Source: Ambrosia x helenae
Taxonomy: Eukaryota > Streptophyta > Magnoliopsida > Asterales > Asteraceae
DNA length: 64,000 bases
Assembly: GCA_030844895.1 (NCBI GenBank)
Contig: CM061223.1
Span: forward strand, 34,567,435 to 34,631,434
Reading direction: 5' to 3'
Positions within the stretch are counted from its first letter, which is position 1. Every line of letters starts with the position of its first letter. The position numbers and the translations under genes were made by a program. Below are positions 1-11,634 of this stretch, piece after piece. The notes beneath the pieces were generated by a model. It had not been told where the DNA came from. It was given only the letters and a program-made list of their open reading frames with translations, and made no database searches.

Positions 1-720
1 GTCAAAAGCAAGTGTGAAGATCAAGATCAAGAAGAACAGTACGGTCAACGATGAAGGTGTGTTGTATGTATAAAATAGTGAATAATTGTAGTGTGTTCGG
101 TGCAGTCGACGAACATCATTCAAAATTTCAACTTCCCGTTCAGGTGCTTAAGTCCACCTTGAAGACTGGATACCATGGATCAAAGATATTCAAGCTAATC
201 AAACTCATATCTCAAGTTGGTCTAACAACTGATTTTGACTTGCTTGCATAAGAATCTTGTACGAAATTATACAGTTATTTGGAATGTTCCTGATCATTAC
301 AGTGAGATTGATAACTTCTCTATGGAAGCAACAAATTCAAAACAGAGGTAGGTTTGCCAAAGGGTCACTATTCATACATAAAAGATCAAGAAGAACAGTA
401 CGGTCAACGATGAAGGTGTGTTGTATGTATAAAATTGTGAATAATTGTGAGAGTCGATATGAGAGCAATAATCCATCGAGAACTAAAGAAACAGAGAATA
501 AGAGAAGAGATAATAACATATGAGCTACAACGACGTCGTATTTTGGAAGCTGAAGTTCGGAGAGAACTAAATATTCAACATGAGATGACTTGCTTGCATA
601 GGAATCTTGTACGAAATCATTCTCACATGAATATCCTTTGATGAATGTATTAGGGGTTGGAAACTCTGAAGACCAGATATCTGTCAACGATGAAGGCAAA
701 CATACTTGAAATCAATGGGA
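1..720. repeat. Left part of a repeat mosaic with direct repeats
   Basis: About 60 bases around 33-92 (agaacagtacggtcaacgat onward) recur almost unchanged at 391-450. The word gtcaacgatgaagg appears again near 684, and the variant gtcaacgatggaagg near 2442 and 2683. Bases 168-216 recur as a reverse complement at 2524-2572. The short open frames here are not supported as genes. This reads as transposon-derived or rearranged sequence; I cannot name a family. Confidence 0.6.
447..641 (+). pseudogene. Possible captured gene fragment rich in R/E (zinc-finger protein-like helix)
   Basis: A 64-codon stretch contains RELKKQRIREEI followed by RRRILEAEVRREL. Charged helices of this kind occur next to U1/C2H2-type zinc fingers in a plant protein family that I recall only loosely. 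No zinc finger, promoter or further exon is visible, and the stretch lies inside repeated DNA. A fragment captured by a mobile element is the likeliest reading, but the assignment is weak. Confidence 0.3.
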
Positions 721-881
721 AGATAAACAATCCTTTTTGACATCATCAACCACGTATAGTCAAAGATTTATTCTCCATATCCATACCTTGTTTCAAGTAT
801 CTTGTAAAATTCATTTCGTCTTCAAGACTCCTATGAGTCAACAAAGGTTGACTTTTTTGAGCATTAACAATGACTATATTA

Positions 882-912
<31 letters not shown>

Positions 913-1347
913 TATTATTATATTTGTAATTTAGTTCCTTTGTTTTATTATTATAATAATTTATTATTATCAAGAATCGGAAATTAGTAAAACGATTTAT
1001 GAAAGTATCAAGAATCGGAAATTAGTAAAACGATTTAATAAATCATTGCTCAGACGTTAGGGTTTGATAAACACAAAACTTATTATTTATAAAGCAACAA
1101 AAACACAAATCGTACCGTGAAATAAAGAGAGGCCCATTAGGAGTGCCGTGGAGGAAGATCGTCGGTTTGCTGTAGTCGATGATGGTACAGAGGTTAGCGG
1201 TAACTTTAAATTTTGAATGATCGTCGGTTTGTACAATGATGTGGTGTCTTCAATGATTCTAAAAAACTTGAAAGTAATTACACCGGCTTGAGATATGAGT
1301 TTGATTATTATCGTATTTGCAACTTAGTTCCTTTCTCTCGAAAAACA
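721..1347. other. AT-rich repeat-derived spacer
   Basis: Holds a short (tta)n tract near 885-915 and a direct repeat of about 35 bases (tatcaagaatcggaaattag) at 968-1003 and 1006-1041. At 1281-1308 there is another copy of the caccggcttgagatatgag word also found at 2519. No gene is seen. Confidence 0.5.
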
Positions 1348-2284
1348 ATCCGATTGTTAAAAGTATCAAGACTATGAAATTAGTAAAACAACTGAATTTT
1401 ACCTGCTTTGCATGAAAAGTTATTTTTAAATGTTTGTTAATATATTTTTAAATGTTTGATCTGCAATATTTGAAAATTATCATTTCTTGACATGCTTGGT
1501 AACACCTTGATCTGTAATATCTGAAAATTATCATTTCTCAAAAAGTAATTAAAAACACTTAAAAATGAATTAAAAACAATTGTTGTGAGTTAGGTTTAGT
1601 CGGAGGACCACGTACAATGATTCATCAAAGTTGTACAAAGCTGGATGTTTTTACTGGAAAACCAAAACGAGCAATTAACGAAGTGAAACGGAGAGATATA
1701 ATTTTCTTGGCTTGGAAACAACTTAAAAGAACCAAAAATGAATTAAAATTATTTTTTGGTGATTAACAGATAATTTTAAAGAATTAAAAGAAATTCAATT
1801 TTTTTTAAAAAAAAGGCCAAAGCGCCTCGCTTTGGTCAAAGCGAGGTGCCTGTGGTCTAATCAAACCACTAAAGCGCCTCGCTTTGACCAAGCCAAGAAA
1901 ATTATATCTCTCCGTTTCGCTTCGTTAATTGCTCGTTTTGGTTTTCCAGTAAAAACATCCAGCTTTGTACAACTTTGATGAATCATTGTACGTGGTCCTC
2001 CGACTAAACCTAACTCGCAATAATTGTTTTTAATTCATTTTTAAGTGTTTTTAATTACTTTTCGAGAAATGATAATTTTCAGATATTACAGATCAAGGTG
2101 TCACCAAGCATGTCAAGAAATGATAATTTTCAAATATTGCAGATCAAGGTGTTACCAAGCATGTCAAGAAATGATAATTTTCAAATATTGCAAGTCCAAA
2201 CATTTAAAAATAACTTTTCATGCAAGCAAGTAAAATTCAGTTGTTTTACTAATTTCATAGTCTTGATACTTTTAACAATCGGAT
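1348..2284. repeat. Long inverted repeat (foldback) with about 370-395 bp arms
   Basis: The left arm 1348-1715 (starting atccgattgttaaaag) is matched by its reverse complement at 1888-2284 (ending acttttaacaatcggat). The inner arm ends are cttggcttgg and ccaagccaag. The right arm is longer because a unit of about 50 bases (gatcaaggtg through aaatgataattttca) occurs three times there against two on the left. The roughly 170-bp loop holds two short GC-rich palindromic segments (1818-1850, 1870-1890). No transposase is present, so this looks like a foldback or MITE-like element. Confidence 0.8.
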
Positions 2285-2299
2285 CGGCGCTAAACAATA

Positions 2300-2712
2300 G
2301 AAAGTATCCACTTTCAGGTTGTCTTCATCGTTGACCGCTATCTCTCGGATAACAACTGAAAAGTTGTCTCATTAATTCCAATTCCAATTCCACCGGTGCA
2401 ATCAGAATCTGAAGAGAAGCTATCATCTCAGAGAGATATCTGTCAACGATGGAAGGGAACCCGAAACAATAGAAAGTAATTACAAGAAGATGATCAAAGA
2501 TGCTACAACATAACTTGCACCGGCTTGAGATATGAGTTTAATTAGCTTGAATCTCTCTGATCCATGGTATCCACTTTCAGGTTGTCTTCATCGTTAACCG
2601 CTATCTCTCGGATAACAACTGAAAAGTTGTCTCATTAATTCCAAAACCTAAAGAGAAGATATCATCTCAGAGAGATATCTGTCAACGATGGAAGGGAACC
2701 CGAAACCATAGA
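2300..2712 (+). repeat. Imperfect direct duplication of about 150-175 bp
   Basis: Bases from about 2304 to 2470 (gtatccactttcaggttgtc through ggaagggaacccgaaac) are repeated at about 2567-2708. The second copy lacks roughly 25 internal bases. A spacer of about 95 bases separates them. It belongs to the same repeat complex as the foldback to its left. Confidence 0.75.
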
Positions 2713-3330
2713 AGTTTTGAAGACTAAAATGTCTTTTTCAAAAAGGTAGACTACTAGAGCAAAAAGTTGTGTGTAAGTTTTATTTTGCGTAAAGACATCA
2801 TTGTACATATACCTCCTTATCTAAAAAGAAACCACATCATTGTACATATCGGTGGAAATGGGAGCTGGCCATGCCCGTAGTGTTTGAAGCCTAGTTCTTT
2901 TGGCCACAGGTACAGAAAGGTTATAAATGATTTGGTGGATCTATCATGAGTTAAACAAAAGCTGAAATTGAACAGTTATTTGGAATGTTTCTGATCATTA
3001 CAGTTATGCCTTTTTTGGTGAAATGAACTTGAAGAAATGATTTGGTGGATCTATCATGAGTTGAACAAAAGCTGAAATTGGACGGTTATTTGGAATGTTC
3101 CTGATCATTACTTTTCATGCAAGCAAGTAAAATTCAGTTGTTGGACAGTGAGATTGATAACTGGACAGGTTAGCCAAACCATACGAGGGTGGCAGGAAAA
3201 AGTTGACATTTTGATCCAAAGGAACTTCAGGTTAGCCAGACGTTTGTCAAAAGAACATTTTTTATAATAATTATATTAAAAAAAACAAAAAACTAACTCA
3301 AAAGACCAAAAAAAAAAAAAAATTGATCTG
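2713..3330. repeat. Repeat-derived spacer with a second direct duplication
   Basis: A segment of about 80 bases (tgatttggtggatctatcat through ctgatcattac) occurs at about 2929-3000 and 3038-3112. Its end (acagttatttggaatgtt) is also found near 271. The stretch 2713-2920 shows nothing recognisable. No gene is supported. Confidence 0.55.
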
Positions 3331-3332
3331 AA

Positions 3333-3454
3333 GCGCCTCGCTTAGACCTAAGCGAGGCGCTTCGAATTAAAAATCAGCTTTTTCTGCCCCCTCCTACTGA
3401 CCTCCTCGGAATGAGTTCAAAGCGTCTCGCTTAGGCCTAAACGAGGCGCTTTGA
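3333..3454. repeat. Two GC-rich palindromes upstream of the GAUT4-like gene
   Basis: At 3333-3366 the sequence gaagcgcctcgctt is followed by its near-perfect inverse aagcgaggcgcttc around a short centre. At 3418-3454 a second, slightly mismatched copy occurs (aaagcgtctcgctt / aaacgaggcgcttt). Each can form a stem of about 15 bp. Related words occur in the foldback loop at 1818-1890. Confidence 0.7.
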
Positions 3455-3865
3455 GGGAATGAAAATAGAAGGTGGGAGTGCCAATAGACGGAGCCAATTA
3501 AAAATGTTCATTCTAAAATAATAAAGAAATATGACATCCAAACATATAATTTGTGTGTATCCATCCATATATGAATAAAAAATACAGTACATAATAATTA
3601 CATGAACAATGAGTACCATCCAAACATAATCGCCGACACTTTCCTTAATTCATATCGTCATCTTCCCTTTCCTTCTATATCTTCTTCTTCAAATCCCTTT
3701 ACCCTGCACCACCTGCTACTTTATCCCTTCCCCTTATAATTATTAATATTAATATTAATTCTTTCAATCCCCTTAAACAACCCACATCATGCCCATTCAG
3801 ATCTACTAGCCTTTACAATTATTACCATTACCAAACCTAACCCTTTATTTTCTTGATCTTGTAAT

Positions 3866-6860
3866 ATGAAAAAGATGAAACTCTGGCTTAGAAAACCAGT
3901 TCTTGTATTACTTTTCCTGACTGTTCTTGCCCCCATTGTTCTTTACACTGACAAGCTCACTACTTTCTGTATGTAACTCACTTTCTTCATCTATAGATCT
4001 TCTTTTTTTATAAATTTACTGTTTTTTTCTTGATGGGTCTCTTCTATTTGTTCTTGCAGCTTCTTTTGAGTTCATCCAAGAGCCTTCAACCCTTGTAATG
4101 ATTTTTTTTTTAAATTTTTTTTAATTTAATTTGTTGGTTTTGTTAGTTTTATTAATTTGGGATTTTGTTTTTGGTTTCAGTCATTTAATAGAGATGTTAG
4201 AATTCTAAATTTGCTTCCTCAGGTAAATATGTTAATTTAGTAAATTACTTTCTGAATTGGGATTTTTATAAAAAGAATATTAATATTAATTGGGATTTTT
4301 TTAAAAAAAATTAGGAGTCATCTGCAACATTAAAGGAGCCTTTGGGTGATGTTGTTATGGAAAATTTGACTGGATCTGTTCAACATGTTGATGGTGAAAG
4401 CTCTAGGAGAATTAGACAGCTTAATGAAGGTTTGTTTGTTTAACATTTTAATATCTTAGTTTTATTTTATTATGATTTGTTTACATGTGTTGCGCGCGGC
4501 GCAGCTTGTTTCCCGTTTACCTGCCGCCACTTTATAGGAAAACATAGTTTGGATTTATAAAAAATAATTTATATGGAAATTTTGACTCTTAAATTTGGGC
4601 AGAATCTAAGCGACGTGACGCCATTGTTTTGTCTCAAGAAGATAATCCTATCAAGCAAGTTACTCAAGGTGACAAAAGAGTGGAATCAGCTGAAAACAAG
4701 GAGAATTTGGAGGTGAAGGTGGCTGAGTTGGCTCAGCAATTATCATCAGTCACTAAATCTGTGAGTTTTTTAGTATTTTTCGTTGAAATGTTGTTGTGCT
4801 GTCACTTTCATGTCTCTTGTGAATGTATGATCTGTCGGTCATTCATGTCTAGCTGTAGTTTTAGGTTGGCATCACATGTTTAATAAGAATTTGCAAGCAT
4901 TGACTTTGGTCTGTTTTATAGTGTTATGATCATGTGCATATGTTCTACATCGACTTATGATCATATGTTTATCAAGCAACTATATGTCTTTTGATTCATG
5001 AAGTAATCAACTCGCAAAGTTTTATGCCTGATAAAACATGTTATATGAAGGACAAAATTAGCCTTGCGTGTGGAGTTAATCCGTGTTATTATCTGAATCT
5101 TATAGGAAACGAAACCCGAGGCTCGGAAAGCTGTTAAAAAGGAACCTGTAAAAACCAAAAGTGATAAACCGAACGAACCTGTTTTAGTAGATAATCGTGT
5201 TCGGTATCTCAAGGATCAGTTAATTAGGGCAAGAGTTTACCTTTCCCTTTCGGCAACACGAACAAATGCTCAATTTAGTAGGGAACTTCGGTCACGTGTG
5301 AAGGACGTCCAAAGAGTACTTGGTGATGCAACCAAGGATGCAGATTTAGGGAGGAAGTAAGCTTTCTTTTTAGATTCTGCCATAAATGAATTGTTTAGGT
5401 ATAGTTATTTTTCCTTTTTTTAGAATTTTATTTATGTGTTATAGTATTTTTTTCTCTTGCTATAAAATTCAGTGCCTACGAGAAACAGAAGGCGATGGAT
5501 CAAACATTGGCAAAAGGAAAGCAAATACAGGATGATTGCACGGCCGTCGTAAAAAAACTACGTGCAATAATTCACTCAACAGAAGAACAAGCGCGTGTCC
5601 ATCAGAAACAAGCCTTGTTTTTGACTCACTTAACTGCCAAAACTGTTCCTAAGGGTCTCCATTGTCTTCCTTTACGTCTTTCTACCGAATACTATTCTCT
5701 AAATTCTTCTGCACAACAATTCCCAAATCAAGAAAAGCTTGATGACCCGAAACTGTTCCACTATGCACTGTTTTCGGATAATGTGCTAGCTTCAGCAGTG
5801 GTTGTCAATTCAACCGTTACAAATGCCAAGGTGAGTTATTATGTCATATGAGGTATTTCCGTCAACTGTTTTAAGCTTCTGATGGTATTTTAAAAGTTGT
5901 GATTGTTAACATGTAAACATGGCAGGATCCTTCAAAACATGTGTTCCACGTTGTTACCGACAAGCTGAATTACGCTGCAATGAGGATGTGGTTTCTTGCA
6001 AACCCGCCCGGGAAGGCTACAATCCAAGTTCAGAACATCGATGAATTTACATGGCTGAATGCAAGTTATAGCCCGGTTCTTAAACAGCTAGCGTCTCGGA
6101 ACATGATTGATTATTACTTCAAAACACACAAGGGGGCGGAGTCTGATTCAAATCTGAAGTTTCGCAACCCGAAGTACCTGTCAATGATGAACCATCTTCG
6201 GTTTTACCTTCCAGAAGTATTTCCAAAGTTGAGCAAAGTGGTGTTCGTGGATGATGATATAGTGGTTCAGAAGGATTTAAGCGGTCTTTGGTCTATTGAT
6301 CTGAAAGGTAAGGTGAATGGTGCTGTCGAGACGTGTGGGGAAAACTTCCATCGGTTTGATCGCTACCTCAACTTCTCAAATCCGATCATCGCCAAAAACT
6401 TTGACCCGCGTGCGTGTGGATGGGCATATGGAATGAATGTATTTGATCTTGACCAATGGAAGAAACAAAACATTACAGAGGTTTACCACTCGTGGCAAAA
6501 TTTGGTAAGTGCTTCATTAACCAACGCCTCAAAGTACTTAAATTTCGACAGTTTCATGATCGTTTGTTATGTGTTTGGATGCAGAATCACGAGAGACAAC
6601 TTTGGAAGCTCGGGACGTTACCACCTGGTTTGATAACTTTCTGGAAACGGGTATACGCGCTGGAAAAGTCATGGCATGTACTTGGGCTCGGGTACAACCC
6701 GAGTGTGAGCCAGAAAGAGATTGAAAGAGCGGCAGTGGTTCACTACAATGGGAATTTGAAACCATGGCTCGAGATAGGGATACCCAAGTTTAGAGGCTAC
6801 TGGAACAAGTATGTGGATTATGATCAGGCGTATTTGCGAGATTGCAACATGAGTCCATGA
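3866..6860 (+). CDS. GAUT4: GAUT4-like alpha-1,4-galacturonosyltransferase (GT8)
   Basis: Transfers galacturonic acid from UDP-GalA to homogalacturonan (pectin) in the Golgi, by family knowledge. Nine exons join in frame: 3866-3968, 4060-4094, 4181-4222, 4315-4429, 4603-4760, 5106-5356, 5473-5830, 5926-6504, 6585-6860. All introns are GT/AG and the total is 638 aa, close to Arabidopsis GAUT4 as I remember it. The N-terminus (VLVLLFLTVLAPIVLYT) is a type II signal anchor. The stem contains RYLKDQLIRARVYLSL and a charged coiled region. The GT8 domain holds the metal-binding DDD at residues 463-465 (VFVDDDIVVQKDLSGLW) and HYNGNLKPW at 600-608, so it looks intact. The start is the first ATG before the anchor; a second ATG lies three codons on. 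A pyrimidine-rich leader precedes it. GAUT3 is the main alternative paralogue. Confidence 0.93.
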
Positions 6861-7264
6861 GTAGACAGAGCAGAAGTAACTCGGGTCAATAAGTCGTATA
6901 TATTCTTTGATTGTTCATAATGCTGATGGTTAATTCTCTTAACCCGATATCGACCGGGCTTAAAAGAGAATCCAGCCACACATTATGTTAATTTTGTTGT
7001 AAAGGAGCAGTAGATTCATGGTATGAAAGTTGTTGTTTGATGTGTGTATGTTTGTATCCTCCAAACTACATTTTATATTTATACTGAGCAAACATACACT
7101 CGATGACTGAAATCGCTTACTCGTAAAAAAACTTGCAGATCATGAGAGCTTAATCCTTTGTACAATCGGGTGCAAACCCGGATCTTAAAAGATAACATGT
7201 AAAAACAAGTAACACGAACGAAAATGTGTTTCGTTCCACGCTGACAAGTAACCGACTCGACGTC
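6861..7264. other. Tail-to-tail intergenic region (3' UTRs)
   Basis: 404 bp between the stop codons of two convergent genes, so both 3' UTRs and polyadenylation regions must lie here. No ORF, RNA gene or repeat is seen. Confidence 0.7.
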
Positions 7265-10200
7265 TCAGATTATTCTGCCACTTGGAATCAAGGCGTCTTT
7301 GATCACCGTCACGATTCCGCTCTTAATGAAGTAACCATCCGTCTCGCGTGCTGTTTCTTCAACATTATCTTTGTTTATAATCTGCAAGTTTTAACAATAC
7401 AGATTATATCAGTTCTACATTATGATTTATGATGATGATGCTTATAACTATGTATCTGAACTGATTATTTACCTTCACATTATCTCCGATACGAGCATTT
7501 TTGTCTATAATCGCTCTCTTGATGTGCGTATTCTTTCCAATACCGATAGGTACGCCTCCCTTTGCCGCCAACAGTCTTCTGTCTGCATCAGTCTGCTCAG
7601 ATATAAACACAGGCCGTCATTCATTTCCAACGATAAGGGAGAAAAATTCGCTACGTTTGTAATAAGGTTACCTACCTCATAGTAGTCAGCTCCCATGAGC
7701 AAAGTGTCTTCAATAACCGCACCCTCTGAAATGCACGACCGAAGACCAATCACCGAATGGTGAATTTTACAGTTCTGCAGTGCAAATAATATTCTAACCC
7801 GATCAGAACAGGTGTACTCCCTAAACCCTAAATCATAAACGCTAAAATATTCAAAAAGATATAAGTACCTTGATTACACAACCCTCACCGATGACACTGT
7901 TTGTAACATCAGCATTCAACATCTTTGAAGGTGGTAAATATCGCGGCTGTGTATATATTGGAGCAGACCGATCATAGAAACTGCAGACCGATGAATGACA
8001 CATTTTCTGTTTGTTATGCTTTTAATTTAACAAGCTTATGGTAGGTTATATAGCAAGCTGACCTGAAATCTGGTACCGGCTTTTTAGTGATCCCTAGATT
8101 TGCATGATAGAAAGCCTCAATCGTACCGATATCTTCCCAGTAACCGTCATAGAGATAGGCTTGTACCTGCATAATAAGAATAAGAATACTGGTTCAGTCA
8201 CTTATGCAGATAAATGTGTTCGTGGGTTCGGCCCCAAAACTGACCCAATCCGTTTGGACTAAACACAAATCTACAATTTTTATATTAGGTGTGCGTCGTA
8301 TTAGAAGTTCACACCCCTATATTTAATTTTTTTTAATTAAATAAATAAAATACATGAGTGACTTACCCGCAGGCCGATTGAAGTTGCGCCTGGAATTACT
8401 TCGCTTCCAAAGTCATTCGCCTTTGGAAACTTCTCTCTCAGCAAATCCAGCATAACATTCTTACTGAAAACATATATGCCCATGCTTGCAATAAACGGCA
8501 TTTCCTGTGCTCGCTTATCGTCAAGGCCTAGAATGGTAGTATCAACCTATAGTGAATATCTTAAATCAATAACATTAACGCGAAAAAGATAAGATCAAAT
8601 TCGACTATCTTTTCCTTTTTCGGCAACCATGAGAGCCCGTTAAGGAAAACTCGCAGGCCCACCAATACCCTGCTAGGCTGCCAGGGGTGGATGTAGCTTG
8701 TTAGCACGGGGTGCGGACGTTGCGGCTCAACTTCGCGCGCGTAGTGGAAAATTAGTGGAAAATTTGTTTTTTTTTTACAAAATTTGGAAAACGTTACTAC
8801 TAAAATGAAAAAAATGAAAAACGTTACTACTGAAAAATGTTTCTAGATCCGCCACTGTAGGCTGCTAACAGTGCAGGACACTGTTAGCAGCTAACCTTCA
8901 AGGGGTTAAGGCAGATGTCAGTTAGAGCAGGCTTTAACCACTGCGCCACCCCTTGAAGGTTCAAATTCAACTATCTTCATACCTTCATCGCTTGTAGTTT
9001 TTCTCCCTTCGGCTTTTCTGAAAACTCGATTATCCTACCTTCCTCATCAATTTTCATCAAACCAAACGCAGTGGCACGTTTCTCATCCATGGGCAGCGCT
9101 GCAACAGTTATATCCGCATCGCTTTCCCTATGCGCTTGAATAAACTTCTCATAGTCCATACGATACAAATGATCGCCAGCGAGAACCAAAAATTCCAACA
9201 CATTTTGTTCTTCAAGTAACCACAGATACTGCCTTACAGCATCAGCCGTACCCTATTCATCGTTCACAACTAAACATTAATCACACACACACAAAACCTA
9301 ACTCACTGACTCAATTCATTGTTAATAACTACCTGGAACCAGTCAGGATTCTCGGGACTTTGCTGGGCTGCAAGAACTTCAACAAAACCTTCATTCTTGT
9401 AGCCACCCATGTTGCTTGCATACGCACGTGACAAATGACGGTTAAGTGATGCAGAGTTGAATTGTGTGAGAACATATATCTTGTTTACATTGCTGTTCAA
9501 ACAGTTGCTGACAGGTATGTCTATAAGTCTGTAGTTAGCTCCCAAAGGAACAGCAGGTTTCGCTCTTTTCTTTGTTAGCGGATATAATCTAGTCCCTGCT
9601 CCTCCACCTAGAATGATCCCAAGAACACTCTGCACATTCAAATCATACACACACCATCAATCAAGATCATAACCACTAGTTTTTCCGTTTTTCGTATCTG
9701 TATGTGTATATGCAGAACACTAAATATTGCGAGAATACGCATAACAAAATCAACAATTCAGTTATTCAATCTTAATATTAAAAAAATACAATGAATGTGA
9801 ACATATTTTGTTTATGTGAATATATGATCTATGCAAAACCCCTTAATATTGCGAGAACACACAGAACGAAATAAATTATTAATATTTTCAATCTTGAATT
9901 TTTTTTTTATAAAAGAACATGATAAAAATGCAATGTTTATTTGTCTCTCATGAAACTAACATATGTTTATGTATTAACAAAGTCATGTGTATGTAAACAT
10001 ACACATGTAAGAAGTACACAATTTGAAAAACACAAACCATTGATAAAAAAAAAAATAATAAAAAAAAAATAATAATAAAAAAAAAAAAAAAAAAACTATA
10101 TGCGGATCGCAATAATTTAGTATTCTGTAATGAACCTCACAAGCGCGCTCTCTCTCTATATAAAGGGACATGTATAGTTAGTTATATACCTTGCTAGCAT

Positions 10201-10429
10201 CAGGATCTAGACATGTTTGAGAATAGCTAGAGTCAGAAACAGCTTTGGGACAGACAACATTTGGAGCCCATCTTCTCCTTGTTCTGCTTCCATCAGTTTT
10301 CCGATTAACAATGGGCGTGTTCGGGTTCTTGAGAACAATATTTGGGCCAAAGATTTGAGAAGCAGTGGAAGATATGGATACATTGCCACTCATTGTTCCA
10401 GGTGACTGAATCATCATAAGGGTAGTCAT
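7265..10429 (-). CDS. APS1: ADP-glucose pyrophosphorylase small (catalytic) subunit, plastidial
   Basis: Makes ADP-glucose from glucose-1-phosphate and ATP, the committed step of starch synthesis. Nine exons (5' to 3' on the minus strand) join in frame: 10190-10429, 9333-9629, 8983-9252, 8367-8546, 8063-8166, 7869-7980, 7676-7774, 7473-7592, 7265-7381, giving 512 aa. Residues 1 to about 65 look like a plastid transit peptide. Next comes QTCLDPDAS, whose Cys73 corresponds to the redox cysteine known from small subunits. Then follow the nucleotide loop GIILGGGAGTRLYPLT, AKPAVPLGANYRLIDIPVSN, LAGDHLYRMDY and the C-terminal beta-helix with KRAIIDKNARIGDNVK. The protein ends IPSGRII. These motifs mark the small rather than the large subunit. 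Intron 3 carries a hAT-type MITE. The start is the first ATG of exon 1. Confidence 0.94.
8682..8857. mobile_element. hAT-type MITE in intron 3 of the AGPase gene
   Basis: A 176-bp insert bounded by caggggtggatgtag and ctagatccgccactg (imperfect terminal inverted repeats, CA...TG ends). It is flanked by the perfect 8-bp direct repeat taggctgc at 8674-8681 and 8858-8865. An 8-bp target-site duplication and these ends fit the hAT superfamily. It has no coding capacity and lies well inside the intron, away from the splice sites. Confidence 0.88.
8868..8972. repeat. Inverted repeat, possibly tRNA/SINE-derived, in the same intron
   Basis: The sequence aaccttcaaggggt (8894-8907) recurs inverted as accccttgaaggtt (8948-8961). 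Read on the minus strand, ggcgcagtggttaaagc resembles a Pol III A box, but a good B box is not clear. It may be a degraded SINE or a small foldback. Confidence 0.35.
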
Positions 10430-10640
10430 TAATATTAATGTGTTATATTATGAAAGTGTATGATGTTATTTTTATTTATTTAAGATGGGATTAAAGTGTG
10501 TGATGATGAAATGAGAAAATGTGGGGAGGATATGGAGAAGGAAATCTAGTGTGTGGATGTGAAGTGTGTGTGTGAAACATATCATGAACATCCTCATGCA
10601 CACAACCAGCCAAACTAATGTTACAAACAAAACAAAGCTT
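10430..10640 (-). promoter_or_regulatory. 5' leader and proximal promoter of the AGPase small-subunit gene
   Basis: This is the sequence directly upstream of the APS1 ATG. It is C/T- and A-rich on the gene strand, as plant leaders often are. No TATA box stands out clearly, so the transcription start cannot be placed. Position is the only basis. Confidence 0.35.
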
Positions 10641-10839
10641 CACAATTGGTTTATTGCAATTTGGTCCTTAATTTTGTCATTTAATAGCATTTTGGATGTG
10701 AAATATCATCTAAATATCTTGTTTTTCTTTTTTTTTTCTTTTTTTTGGAGGGAAGTTGGGCCTGGTATAAGGCTAGTTTTTAGATGTTTATGGGTTGGTT
10801 TGGGCTCATTCTAATTTGTATATTTTAATCTCCGTGTAG

Positions 10840-11460
10840 AGGTGGAAAAAAAAAACCCAGTTTGGGAACCGAAACTGGTTTCACGAAAAAATGGTACTAA
10901 AAAAAATCTTAAACCGAACCAAAAACCGGTCAAACAAACATGAACCGAAACTAGTACCGTTAAAAACCAGTTGAAACCAGAAAAAAACCGAAATCGGTTT
11001 AAGAAAAAAAACATTTTTGGCCATAAAGACACAAAACGAAACTTTGTTTATTTTTGTATTAAAATGCAATTCCTATTTGAAAATACCTAAAAGTTAATAA
11101 AAGTTAATTTTATGTAGTCTATATAATTTTAAAAAGTGCGTACATGAACGGAATGGAACCGAAACCGGGTAAAAAACAGATTTGTGGCCGACCAAAGCGG
11201 GACGGAACCGAATCGGTTTCATACTGAAACTGGTGTGACTTGGAACCGGTCAACACCCAAACCGATTTAGTTTTAACAAAAACTAAACTGTGCGCCTATA
11301 TCTTCGTGTCTTATTTATTTTGTACTATTTCATTCACTCAAATAAATTACAGGTTTGTAAAACAGGTTACCCATGGGTTTGGTTAACCAGAGATTCGATT
11401 AATTTTTTCGATTAACAGTTCAATTTTGGTTATGGTTCAATTTTTGCTCACGCTACAAAT
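10840..11460. repeat. Degenerate accgaaac/ggttcggt repeat tract
   Basis: Imperfect copies of gaaccgaaac, aaccggtt and accgaatcggtt are scattered from 10855 to 11280. They thin out into ggttaacc-type words to about 11460. Similar low-complexity tracts occur in the large intron of the RING gene (21735-21930 and 22295-22740). Frames across this stretch are by-products of the repeat. Confidence 0.6.
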
Positions 11461-11634
11461 AATGTTGTTGTAATAGCTAATTTGCAAACGCTAATGACAA
11501 ATAAGTTCATTGTCCTCTTCAAATCTTCTTTTTTTCTTTACCCTTAAACAATACAACATGTTGTTTAGTGTTAGGTTGATTTAGGCTCAAGTTCTCTCCT
11601 CTTTGTAGACCTCTTTACGTGTCAGAAATTATAA

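Noticed and set aside
10141..10165. ctctctctctatataaag as a TATA promoter
   Set aside because: It lies in intron 1 of the minus-strand AGPase gene and faces the wrong way for it; no plus-strand gene follows.
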